From NCBI RefSeq assembly GCF_030731085.1, contig NZ_JASNFN010000002.1, positions 284,425 to 348,424 on the forward strand: a DNA stretch of 64,000 bases, in the 5' to 3' direction. Made by a program: the position numbers and the translations under genes. Numbering within the stretch: the stretch's first letter is position 1; each line of letters opens with the position of its first letter. Shown one piece after another: positions 35,144-43,096 of this stretch. Source of the stretch: Blastococcus carthaginiensis (GTDB lineage Bacteria; Actinomycetota; Actinomycetes; Mycobacteriales; Geodermatophilaceae). The notes under the pieces are model-generated. The model was not told the DNA's origin. It saw nothing but the letters and a program-made list of their open reading frames with translations, and made no database searches.

Positions 35144-35956
35144 TCAGCCGAACCGGACGCGGCCGCCGGAGATCACCGGGCGTCCGCCGTCGGTGACCTC
35201 GAACGACGCGGTCCGACCGTCCGGCCAGGCGGTCACCCCCAGGCGGTCCCCGGGGAAGACCGGTGCGCTGAACCGGCCGTCCAGCTCGACGAGCTCGGCC
35301 GGGTGCGCGCCCACCGAGCGGGCCAGCTCCAGCGTGGTCGCCGCCAGCGTGCACAGCCCGTGCAGGAAGGGCCGCGGCTGCCCTGCGGCCTGGGCGGCGT
35401 CCGGATCGATGTGCATGTGGTGCCGGTCCCCGAGCAACCGGTAGAGCGCGGCCTGGTTCGGCGCGGTGCGCACCTCGGCTCGCAGGCCCGGTTGCGCCTC
35501 GGGCCGCTTCGGGCTCGACGGGCCCCGCTCACCGCCGAAACCGCCGCAGCCAGGGGCGAACAACGACCAGGTCGCGACGAAGGCGTCACTCTCCACCACC
35601 ACCTCGAACACCGCCGCCGATCCCTTGTCCCACACCTCGCCGACCCGGGCGGCCAGCTCCAGGCGACCCGCACGAGGCAGTGGCCTCAGAACCTGCAGCC
35701 GCTGGCTGCCGTGCACCGCGGTGCGGACGTCGAAGGCGCCCTGGTCGCCGAGGGCGTCCGGCGCCCACTGGGCCAGGGTCAGCGCGAAGGTCGGCAGCAC
35801 CCGCAGCCGCTCCTCGAACACCAGGTCCAGCTCGTCGGGAGCTGCCCCTACGGCGAGGGCGTACAGGATCGCGTCCCGCTCGTCGTAGGACGCCGTGCGG
35901 GTGCCGAGGTCCGCACCCTGCCACTCCCCTGCCGTGCGTGCGTGTGCCACCGTCAC
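35144..35956 (-). CDS. MaoC-type 2-enoyl-CoA hydratase (double hotdog)
   Basis: 270 residues from GTG 35956 (GAGGAGGGG four bases upstream). N-terminal hotdog (YALAVGAAPDELDLVFEERLRVLPTFAL, VWDKGSAAVFEVV) followed by a catalytic hotdog carrying the R-specific hydratase motif in QAALYRLLGDRHHMHIDPDAAQAAG and FLHGLCTLAAT (Asp/His pair). Same architecture as the protein at 60680-61552 and as mycobacterial ChsH3/HtdY-type enzymes. Downstream of a fadE26/fadE27-like pair, so probably the hydration step of that beta-oxidation round. Confidence 0.85.
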   Translation of the reverse strand: MTVAHARTAGEWQGADLGTRTASYDERDAILYALAVGAAPDELDLVFEERLRVLPTFALTLAQWAPDALGDQGAFDVRTAVHGSQRLQVLRPLPRAGRLELAARVGEVWDKGSAAVFEVVVESDAFVATWSLFAPGCGGFGGERGPSSPKRPEAQPGLRAEVRTAPNQAALYRLLGDRHHMHIDPDAAQAAGQPRPFLHGLCTLAATTLELARSVGAHPAELVELDGRFSAPVFPGDRLGVTAWPDGRTASFEVTDGGRPVISGGRVRFG

Positions 35957-36026
35957 TGGACCCCTCCTCGGATCGGATCGCTGTCGGGCGCCCCTGTGGA
36001 CGTCGCGGGCGGAGTTCCGGCCGCGC

Positions 36027-37139
36027 TCACCGCGAGGCCGTGCCGGCGGCGAGCGCGGTGCCGAGCCGGGCCAGGACGGCGCTCGGCCCCCCGAGCGTGC
36101 CGGCCAGCTGCTTGCCCCACAGGAAGTGCCGATGCACCGGGTAATCGGTGTCCACCCCGATCCCGCCGTGCACGTGCTGGACCCGGTGCACCACGTCGAG
36201 CCCGCCCTCGCCGGCCCACCAGGCCGCCACGAGCGCGGCGGCCCCGGCGTCGGGCGCACCGTCCTCGAGGTCGGCGACGGCCTGCCAGAGGGTGACCCGG
36301 AGCGCGTCGATGTCGATGTAGCAGTCGGCGAGCTGGTGCTGCACGGCCTGGAAGGTGCCCAACGGGCGGCCGAACTGCTCACGCTCGCGGACGTAGGCCG
36401 CCGCGTAGGCCAGCGCGCCCTGGGCGACTCCGAGCTGCAGCGCAGCCAGCGCGACAGAGGCCCGCTCCAGCACCGCATCGAGGACGCCGGTGCCGGGTGT
36501 GCCCAGCGCCTCGCCGACCACGCCGTCGAGGTGCAGGTGACCGCTCCGGTCATGGGTCGTCGTCTCCGCCGCCTGCCACTGCACACCGTCGGCGTCGGGC
36601 GCCACGAGAAACAGTCCCGGCCCCTGCTCGGTACCGGCCGCGACCAGCACCGCGGTGGCGCCGAACGGTGAGGGGACGACGGCTTTGGTGCCGGTCAGCC
36701 GCCAGCGCTCGCCGTCGGGTTCGGCGGTGCAACCGGGCCGTGCCGGCTCGGTACCGGCGAACTCCTCCAGCGCCAGCGTCAACCGCAGGGAGCCGTCGAC
36801 CGCGCCGGGCAGGAGCCTGCCCCGCTGCTCGGGGCTGCCGTGCGCGGCGACGGCGAGTGCGCCGACGACGGCCGGCCACAGCGGTACCGGGGCGACCACC
36901 CGGCCCTGCTCCTCCAGCAGGACGCAGAGCCCGCCGAGCCCGAGGCCGGCGCCACCGTCGGTGTCGGGCACGGCGACGCCCACGAGCCCGGCCTTGGCCA
37001 GCTCCGCCCAGAGCTGCTCGTCGATCCGGTCCTCCCCGGCCTCGACGACGCGAGCACGCTCCGGAGTGGCCCGATCGGCGAAGATCTCGCGCGCCAGATC
37101 GCGGACCGCCCGCAGCTCCTCGCCCAGGGTGAAGTCCAT
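36027..37139 (-). CDS. Acyl-CoA dehydrogenase, FadE27-like subunit
   Basis: 370 residues. FAD acyl-CoA dehydrogenase fold: MDFTLGEELRAVRDLAREIFADRAT, GGAGLGLGGLCVLLEEQGR, EREQFGRPLGTFQAVQHQLAD and HVHGGIGVDTDYPVHRHFLWGKQ. The standard middle SEPxAGSD loop is eroded, as in the non-FAD-dominant half of heteromeric steroid ChsE complexes. With the upstream 388-residue partner it probably forms an alpha2beta2 enzyme like FadE26-FadE27 (ChsE4-ChsE5), which desaturates a steroid side-chain CoA thioester. Confidence 0.85.
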   Translation of the reverse strand: MDFTLGEELRAVRDLAREIFADRATPERARVVEAGEDRIDEQLWAELAKAGLVGVAVPDTDGGAGLGLGGLCVLLEEQGRVVAPVPLWPAVVGALAVAAHGSPEQRGRLLPGAVDGSLRLTLALEEFAGTEPARPGCTAEPDGERWRLTGTKAVVPSPFGATAVLVAAGTEQGPGLFLVAPDADGVQWQAAETTTHDRSGHLHLDGVVGEALGTPGTGVLDAVLERASVALAALQLGVAQGALAYAAAYVREREQFGRPLGTFQAVQHQLADCYIDIDALRVTLWQAVADLEDGAPDAGAAALVAAWWAGEGGLDVVHRVQHVHGGIGVDTDYPVHRHFLWGKQLAGTLGGPSAVLARLGTALAAGTASR

Positions 37140-37242
37140 CAGTGTCCCTCCCTCGTCGTCGGCTCACGCGCCGGCAGCGACGGTGCCCGGCCGGCGCGCG
37201 CGCACCGCCACGTCGCCGGCCCGGCCGGCGTCCGTACGGGGC

Positions 37243-38409
37243 TCATGCCGTCCGCCGCGGCCGGGGCAGCCCCAGCCCCTGGGTGGCGACCATGTCGCGG
37301 AGGATCTCGTTCACGCCGCCACCGAAGGTGTTGACGATCCCCTGCCGGGACAGCTGCTCCACCTGGCCGGCGAGGACCGCACCGGGTGATTCCGGCCGGA
37401 TCCGCCCGGCGGCGCCGAGGATGCCGGTCAGCGTGCGCTGGACGTCGATGTGCGTCTCGGTGCCGTACGCCTTGGCCGCGCCGGCGTCGGCGCCGGTGAG
37501 CTCCCCACGGGCCACGGCGCTGGCCATCTTCCAGTTCATCAGCCGCATCGCCTCGAGCTTGGCGTAGGTGCGGGCGAGGTCGGCCTGCACCCAGGGCAGG
37601 TCGACGGTGCCGTTGTCACGGGCCCATTCCCGCACCTGCTCCCACAGCGCGATCATCCGACCCCCCAGAGCGGCCAGCCCGATCCGCTCGTGGTTGAGCT
37701 GGGTGGTCAACAGGCTCCAGCCGCCGTTGACCTCGCCGACCACGTCGCCCGCGGGCACCCGGATGCCGCTGTAGTAGGTCGCGGTGACCTGCAGTCCCCC
37801 GACCGTCTCGATCGGGCTCCAGGAGAAGCCCGGGTCGTCGGTCGGGACGATGACGATCGAGATGCCCTTGTGCTTCGGCGCGTCCGGATCGGTGCGGCAG
37901 GCCAGCCACACGTGGTCGGCGGTGTTGGCACCGCTGGTGAAGATCTTGCTGCCGTCGATGACGAACTCGTCACCGTCCCGGACGGCACGGGTGGTCAGCG
38001 ACGCCAGGTCGGTGCCGGCGCCGGGTTCGGTGTAACCGATCGCGAAGACGACGTCACCGGCGAGGATTCCCGGCAGGTAGCGCTGCTTCTGTTCTTGCGA
38101 GCCGTGGCTCATCAACGTCGGGCCGACGGTGTTCACGGTGACGAACGGGAACGGCAGGCCGGCCCGCTGCACCTCGTCGAAGAACACGTACTGCTCCTCG
38201 ACCGAGCGACCCTGGCCGCCGTACTCCACCGGCCAGCCGATGCCCAGCCAGCCGTCCTCACCCAGCCGCTTGACCACCTCGCGGAACCGCGGGCCGCCCA
38301 CGCCCTGCTCTCCCACCCGGCGGCGCTCGTCCTCGGGCAGCAAGCCGGAGAAGTACGCCCGGAGCTCCGCCCGCAACTCGCGCTGGGCAGGCGTCTCGCG
38401 CAGATCCAT
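37243..38409 (-). CDS. Acyl-CoA dehydrogenase, FadE26-like subunit
   Basis: 388 residues, very like mycobacterial FadE26: RELRAELRAYFSGLLP, DGWLGIGWPVEYGGQGRS, FAIGYTEPGAGTDLASL, QLNHERIGLAALGG, TFGGGVNEILRDMVA. In this clade the usual YEG catalytic Glu position reads FGG, so the base lies elsewhere in the heteromer (family knowledge). Lies between a FadD17-like ligase and the FadE27-like partner, the same set as Rv3504-Rv3506 of M. tuberculosis. Confidence 0.88.
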   Translation of the reverse strand: MDLRETPAQRELRAELRAYFSGLLPEDERRRVGEQGVGGPRFREVVKRLGEDGWLGIGWPVEYGGQGRSVEEQYVFFDEVQRAGLPFPFVTVNTVGPTLMSHGSQEQKQRYLPGILAGDVVFAIGYTEPGAGTDLASLTTRAVRDGDEFVIDGSKIFTSGANTADHVWLACRTDPDAPKHKGISIVIVPTDDPGFSWSPIETVGGLQVTATYYSGIRVPAGDVVGEVNGGWSLLTTQLNHERIGLAALGGRMIALWEQVREWARDNGTVDLPWVQADLARTYAKLEAMRLMNWKMASAVARGELTGADAGAAKAYGTETHIDVQRTLTGILGAAGRIRPESPGAVLAGQVEQLSRQGIVNTFGGGVNEILRDMVATQGLGLPRPRRTA

Positions 38410-38453
38410 CGATGCCTCTCCTCGGGGTCGGGTGGGTCTGGACTACCAGCCCG

Positions 38454-40106
38454 TCAGGGCAGGAAGCGCAGCCGGCCCGCGGCGGCGAACTCCTCGCGCA
38501 GCGCGGTCTTGTCGTCGTCGGTCATGAGCTCGTAGGACGGCCGGCCACGGCCCGCCCACCGGTACACCGGGTCACCGGTCCGCCAGCCCTCGGCCTGCAT
38601 CTCCTTCTTGCGGAGCTTGCCCGATCCCGTGGTCGGCAGACTCGGGGAGATCCGCACGAACCGCGGCGCACCCTTGGTGCCGAGGTCCTCCTGCGCGGCC
38701 AGGAAGGCCGGCAGGTCCAGGCCGGAGAAGGACGTGCCGTCGGGCACCTCGACCGCGGCCATCACCTGGTCACCGGAGCGCGGGTCGGGGACGGCGAAGA
38801 CACCGGCTGCCAGGATCGCCGGATGGCGCCGGAGCACCCGCTCGGCGTGCAACGCCGAGACGTTCTCGCCGTCCACCCGGATCCAGTCCCCGGATCGTCC
38901 GGCGAAGTAGATGTAGCCGTCCTCGTCGACGTAGCCGAGGTCGCCGGTCCAGTACCACCCGTGCCGGACCCGTTCGGCGTCGGCGGCCGGGTTCTTGTAG
39001 TAGCCCTCGAACGTCGCTGCGCCGGCCTTGTTGACCAGCTCCCCGATCGCCTCCTCGGCGTTGAGCACCCGGCCGTGCCGGTCCTGCCGCGCCGGCGGGC
39101 ACACCTGGCGCGTCTCCGGGTCGACGATGCAGACGTCGTCGTGCGCCGGGCGGCCGAGCGCGGTCACCGGGCCCTCGGGAGCGAGCCGGATCATGCCTGC
39201 TCCCTCGCTGGAGCCGTAGCCCTCGTACAGCTTCGCTCCGAAGCGGCGCTTGAACTCGGCCTGGTCCTCCGGGGAGGCCTCGGTGCCGAACCCGTGGGTG
39301 AGGGGGTTGTCGCCGTCATCGGGCCGTTCCGGGAGGGCCAGGACGTAGCTGATCGCCTTGCCGACGTACGTGAAGTACGTGGCTCCGTGGAGACGGACGT
39401 CCGGGAGGAAACCCGACGCGGAGAACTTGGGGGTCAGGGCGACGCAGGCCCCGGCCAGCAGCGACGGTGCCCACAGCGCCATCAGGGCGTTGCCGTGGAA
39501 CAGCGGCATGCAGCAGTAGCTGACGTCGTCGCGGTCGATGTCGAACTTCGCCGCGTTGGCCGTGCCCAGCCCGGCCAGCCGGCCCTGCGAGCAGCGGACC
39601 GCCTTGGACGCCCCGGTGGTGCCGGAGGTGAACAGCAGCAGCATCTGCGTCTGCGGGGTGACGGACGGGTCGGCCAGGGGCTCGCGGTCCGCGGCGACCA
39701 CCTGGTCGGCGTACGCCGGGTCGTCCACCAGCAGGAACCGGCTGCGGTCGACACCGATGTCCAGGCCGTCGAGCAACGCCAGACCCGCACGGTCGGTGAT
39801 CACCAGTTGGCAGTCGGTGTGCCGGACCTCGGCCTCGAGGTACTCGCCCCGGCGGGTGGAGTTGATCCCGACGACGGTGGCACCGGCCAGCGCCGCACCG
39901 CCCAGCCAGAAGACGTACTCCGGCACGTTGTCCAGGAGGACACCGATGTGGAAGGGGCCGTCGGTCCGCAGCGAGCGCAGCAGGTCGGCGCGGGCGGCGC
40001 TCTCCCGCACCACCTCGTCCCAGGTCCACGTCCGCTCGCGGGTGCGCAGACCGGTGCGGAAGTCCCCGACCCGGTCGAGCAGCAGGCCCGCGATGGTCTG
40101 GTGCAT
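38454..40106 (-). CDS. Fatty-acyl/steroid-acid-CoA ligase, FadD17-like
   Basis: 550 residues, ANL adenylate-forming enzyme. P-loop-like LLLFTSGTTGASKAV (~175-190), A5 YEGYGSSEGAG, A7/A8 YWTGDLGYVDEDGYIYFAGR, C-terminal SGKLRKKEM with the catalytic Lys. Activates a carboxylic acid to its CoA thioester via an acyl-AMP. ATG overlaps the OYE stop (TGATG). Together with the FadE26/27-like genes it matches the C24-branched or C24 steroid acid entry set; exact chain length is inference. Confidence 0.88.
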   Translation of the reverse strand: MHQTIAGLLLDRVGDFRTGLRTRERTWTWDEVVRESAARADLLRSLRTDGPFHIGVLLDNVPEYVFWLGGAALAGATVVGINSTRRGEYLEAEVRHTDCQLVITDRAGLALLDGLDIGVDRSRFLLVDDPAYADQVVAADREPLADPSVTPQTQMLLLFTSGTTGASKAVRCSQGRLAGLGTANAAKFDIDRDDVSYCCMPLFHGNALMALWAPSLLAGACVALTPKFSASGFLPDVRLHGATYFTYVGKAISYVLALPERPDDGDNPLTHGFGTEASPEDQAEFKRRFGAKLYEGYGSSEGAGMIRLAPEGPVTALGRPAHDDVCIVDPETRQVCPPARQDRHGRVLNAEEAIGELVNKAGAATFEGYYKNPAADAERVRHGWYWTGDLGYVDEDGYIYFAGRSGDWIRVDGENVSALHAERVLRRHPAILAAGVFAVPDPRSGDQVMAAVEVPDGTSFSGLDLPAFLAAQEDLGTKGAPRFVRISPSLPTTGSGKLRKKEMQAEGWRTGDPVYRWAGRGRPSYELMTDDDKTALREEFAAAGRLRFLP

Positions 40107-41383
40107 CACGCCCGCGCCTCCAGCGTCTCGGCCGCCTCCACCACCTGGGTCACGTCGGCGGCCGGGGCCTGCGCCGTCGGCTTCCCGTCGGACTGCGGGA
40201 CGAGCACGCAGCGCGTCCCGCCGTAGATCTTGGTCATGCACTTGTTGTTGTGGTTGCACAGCGACCGGGTGCCTGCGTCGGCCTGGATGCGGTTGATCAG
40301 ATCGGGCTCGCGGAGCAGCGCCCGCCCCAGGGCGACGAACTCGAAGCCCTCGGCCATGGCCGTGTCCATGATCTGCCGGTCGGTGATGCCGCCGAGCAGG
40401 ATCATCGGGAGCTTCACGTGCGAACGGATCTGCTTGGCGTCCTCGAGCAGGTAGCCGTCCCGGTAAGGGTAGGAGTGCAGGAAGCGCGACCCGACCAACT
40501 TGATGCCGGTCTTGAGCGGTTCCGGCATGACGCCGGCGAACTCTTGCAGCGGGGCGTCGCCCTTGAACAGGTACATGGGGTTGAGCAGCGAGCTGCCGGC
40601 CGTCATCTCCAGCGCGTCGACCGCCCCGGACTGCTCGAGCCACTGGGCGACCACGATGGCCTCGTCCAACCAGAAGCCGCCGGGGTAGCCGTCGTCCATG
40701 TTGAGCTTCACGATGATCGCGATCCGGTCGCCGACCGCCCGGCGGACCGCCTGGACCGTCTCCAGCGCCAGCCGGGCGCGGTTCTCCAGGCTGCCGCCGT
40801 ACTCGTCCGTGCGGTGGTTGAGCTTCGGGCTGAGGAACGAGCTCGCGAGGTAGTTGTGGCCCAGGTGGACCTCGACCGCGTCGAAGCCGGCCTCAGCGGC
40901 CATGGTGGCCGCGTTGCCGTGGGCTGCGACGATGCGGGCCAGGTCGTCGCGGGTGGCGACCTTGGTGAAGCTCAGCGTGGTCTTGTGGAAGTGCCGGCTG
41001 GGCGACAGGGCGGGCGCGCCGTTGGCCTTGGGGTTGCCCACCGGGCCGGCGTGCCCGATCTGCGCGGAGATCGCCGCGCCCTCGGCGTGCACGGCGTCGG
41101 TCAGCTTGCGCAGCCCGGGCAGCGCTTCGGGCCGCCACAGGATCTGGTGCCGGTCGGTACGGCCCTCCGGCGCCACGGCGCAGTAGGCCACCGTGGTCAT
41201 GCCCACCCCGCCGGCGGCGTGCTGGACGTGGAAGTCGATGAGCCTGTCGGTCACCAGGCTCTTGTGGCTCATGCCCTCGTAGGTGGCCGCCTTGATCGTG
41301 CGGTTGCGCAGCGTGACCGGGCCGAGCTGGGCCGGAGCGAACACGTCCGGCACCTCGTGCTGCGCCACGGGCTTCTGGGTCAT
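40106..41383 (-). CDS. Old yellow enzyme-type NADH:flavin oxidoreductase
   Basis: 425 residues from ATG 41383 (GGAGGAG upstream). FMN TIM barrel: FAPAQLGPVTLRNRTIKAATYEGM, QIGHAGPVGNP, FDAVEVHLGHNYLASSFLSP, RTDEYGGSLENRARL, and a LGGI..ALGRALLREPDL phosphate site. The C-terminal LCNHNNKCMTKIYGGTRC is a degenerate version of the Cys motif of dienoyl-CoA reductases and no FAD domain follows. Probably reduces an enone or unsaturated CoA thioester; first gene of this operon. Confidence 0.85.
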   Translation of the reverse strand: MTQKPVAQHEVPDVFAPAQLGPVTLRNRTIKAATYEGMSHKSLVTDRLIDFHVQHAAGGVGMTTVAYCAVAPEGRTDRHQILWRPEALPGLRKLTDAVHAEGAAISAQIGHAGPVGNPKANGAPALSPSRHFHKTTLSFTKVATRDDLARIVAAHGNAATMAAEAGFDAVEVHLGHNYLASSFLSPKLNHRTDEYGGSLENRARLALETVQAVRRAVGDRIAIIVKLNMDDGYPGGFWLDEAIVVAQWLEQSGAVDALEMTAGSSLLNPMYLFKGDAPLQEFAGVMPEPLKTGIKLVGSRFLHSYPYRDGYLLEDAKQIRSHVKLPMILLGGITDRQIMDTAMAEGFEFVALGRALLREPDLINRIQADAGTRSLCNHNNKCMTKIYGGTRCVLVPQSDGKPTAQAPAADVTQVVEAAETLEARA

Positions 41384-41794
41384 GGTCGTCTCCTCCACAC
41401 CTGGTGCGCCTCCCCGATCCGGAAGGTCTCGAAAGCCCTGAGCGAACGCACGGCCCCCTGGCCTGCGGACGCTAACCACCGGCGATGCGGGGCCCGGGGA
41501 CGATCCCGCTGACCGGGAGCCACCGGGCCACGGCGGCGGACGGCAGGGCTCGGTCGAGCAGGCTGCCCGACGACGGCTCGCTCACGGCGGCCGCACGCGC
41601 CCTCAGCGTTCCACCGAGATGGTCCAGCTTCTCTGAGCGCTGATCAGGACCGAAGTCTGTCGGCACACGGATGCGGCCACTCAGCGGGACGGCCTCGACC
41701 GGTGACGTCCCGCACAGCTAGGACGAGCGGGCGCATCGCCCGGTGCGCTCGCCGCTCGGTGACCGTCGGTCTCCGATCACCAGAGGAAGTGCAT
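41384..41794. other. 411-base divergent spacer without a gene
   Basis: Lies between the divergent OYE and SurE genes and must hold both promoters. I see no convincing palindrome, operator or RNA; a 7-base GGCCCGG/CCGGGCC pairing (41491-41529) is too weak to call. Confidence 0.5.
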
Positions 41795-42691
41795 GTGAGA
41801 AGAACGAGGATCGTCGGTGCGCTCGCCGCGAGCACGTGTGTGGTCCTGGGGGTGAGTGCCACATCAGCCACCGCATCGGGGGACGGACCCGAGCGGCTGC
41901 ACATCCTGCTGACCAACGACGATGGCTGGGACGCGCCGGGCATCACCGCCGTGTACGACGAACTGGTCGGAGCTGGTCACCATGTGGTGCTCGTTGCGCC
42001 GGCGACCAACCAGAGCGGCAAGGGCGCTGCCCTGACGTTCGGCGGCTCGCTGACCGTGGCCCAGCCCGCAGATGGCAAGTACGCGGTCACCGGCACCCCC
42101 GTCGACGCCGCCGAGTTCGGCCTGTCGGCGGTCTTCGACGAGAACGACCCGCCGGACCTCGTGATCTCCGGGACCAACGTCGGGGAGAACGTCGCGGAGG
42201 GCATCATCCACTCCGGCACCGTCGGGGCCGCGGTCAACGCACTGGCCGACGGGGTGCCCGCCATCGCCGTCAGCACGGAGGTCGATGGCGACGACGTGGG
42301 ACCGTTCGCGGAGACCGCGCAGTTCGTCGTCCGCCTGGTCGACCGGTTGCAGGACCGGGCGCACCGCGGCGACCTGTTGCCCGACGGCATCGGCCTGAAC
42401 GTCAACTACCCGCTGGTCGAGGACGGCGGCCAGCCCGAAGGGGTGGCCGCCACCGAGACCGGCCGCGGGCTGTTCGATCTCGACTACGCAGGCGCCCTGC
42501 CCGAGCCTGGCGAGTCGTCCTCGTTCACGTTCGAGTACGGGCTGGGCCTGTCAGCGGACGTCCGCAACTCCGACCTCGCGGCGCTCGAGGCAGATCTCGT
42601 GTCGATCAGCCCGATCGAAGCCGACTACGACGCCGGCGCCGGCGAACTCCGCTGGGTCCGTGGCGTGGTCCGGGAGCTGGGGCGCCGGTAG
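41795..42691 (+). CDS. surE: SurE-family 5'/3'-nucleotidase with signal peptide
   Basis: 298 residues from GTG 41795. Residues 1-28 are a Sec signal (RRTRIVGALAASTCVVLGVSA then TSATASG). Mature part: ILLTNDDGWDAPGI (metal-binding Asp pair), APATNQSGKGAALT, VTGTPVDAAEFGL, VISGTNVGEN, HSGTVGAAVNALADGVPAIAVS, all SurE hallmarks. SurE is usually cytoplasmic; an exported form suggests phosphate scavenging from extracellular nucleotides. Ends in a strong terminator. Confidence 0.88.
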   Translation: MRRTRIVGALAASTCVVLGVSATSATASGDGPERLHILLTNDDGWDAPGITAVYDELVGAGHHVVLVAPATNQSGKGAALTFGGSLTVAQPADGKYAVTGTPVDAAEFGLSAVFDENDPPDLVISGTNVGENVAEGIIHSGTVGAAVNALADGVPAIAVSTEVDGDDVGPFAETAQFVVRLVDRLQDRAHRGDLLPDGIGLNVNYPLVEDGGQPEGVAATETGRGLFDLDYAGALPEPGESSSFTFEYGLGLSADVRNSDLAALEADLVSISPIEADYDAGAGELRWVRGVVRELGRR

Positions 42692-42709
42692 GAACTCCGG
42701 CCAGGAACG

Positions 42710-42743
42710 GGGAGGGGGGCCGGGGTCGCCCGGCCCCCCTCCC
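42710..42743 (+). terminator. Perfect 15-bp GC stem-loop after surE
   Basis: GGGAGGGGGGCCGGG (42710-42724), loop GTCG, CCCGGCCCCCCTCCC (42729-42743), 18 bases past the stop. Confidence 0.8.
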
Positions 42744-42771
42744 ACACGACCGGACGTCCGGCGTCGGGCCG

Positions 42772-43020
42772 ACTTCAGCACTCTGCAGCCGCTGACCTTG
42801 CGGGCCACCCGGGCCATCAAGACGGCGTGCTGCACGCGGTCGAACAACGGGCCCGGATCGACGTCCACCTCCAGCGGTAGCCCCCGTCGAGGAACCCCCG
42901 CGCCGTCCGCACCGCCTGATGGGCGCTGCAACCGGGCCGGAACCCGGACGTGGACGGCGAGAACGCCGGATCGGGGATCGACGTCGACGCCTGCGCGATC
43001 GCCCGGTTGATCGGCGATCC
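42772..43020 (-). pseudogene. Remnant of a group II intron reverse transcriptase/maturase
   Basis: Two frames join to give an RT core: SPINRAIAQASTSIPDPAFS, then STSGFRPGCSAHQAVRTARG, GYRW, and after a small deletion near 42868 LEVDVDPGPLFDRVQH and AVLMARVARKVSGCRVLK. This follows the order of the LtrA-type sequence (..QQAIAQVL..DPxFS..SFGFRPGRSAHDAV..GYRWVVDVDLEKFFDRVNHD.LMARVARKV..). The catalytic YADD, maturase and endonuclease regions are absent. It fills the 405-base gap between surE and the second binding protein; no intron RNA domain V was recognised. Confidence 0.7.
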
Positions 43021-43061
43021 AGCACCCTGGTCACGTCCGGCATCCGCTGCCCAACGGGGGG

Positions 43062-43087
43062 CGCCGGCGCCTCCGGGGGCGCCGGCG
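43062..43087 (-). terminator. Stem-loop downstream of second binding-protein gene
   Basis: Perfect 10-base arms CGCCGGCGCC (43062-43071) and GGCGCCGGCG (43078-43087), six-base loop, 9 bases beyond the lipoprotein stop on the minus strand. Confidence 0.7.
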
Positions 43088-43096
43088 TGCCCGCGA

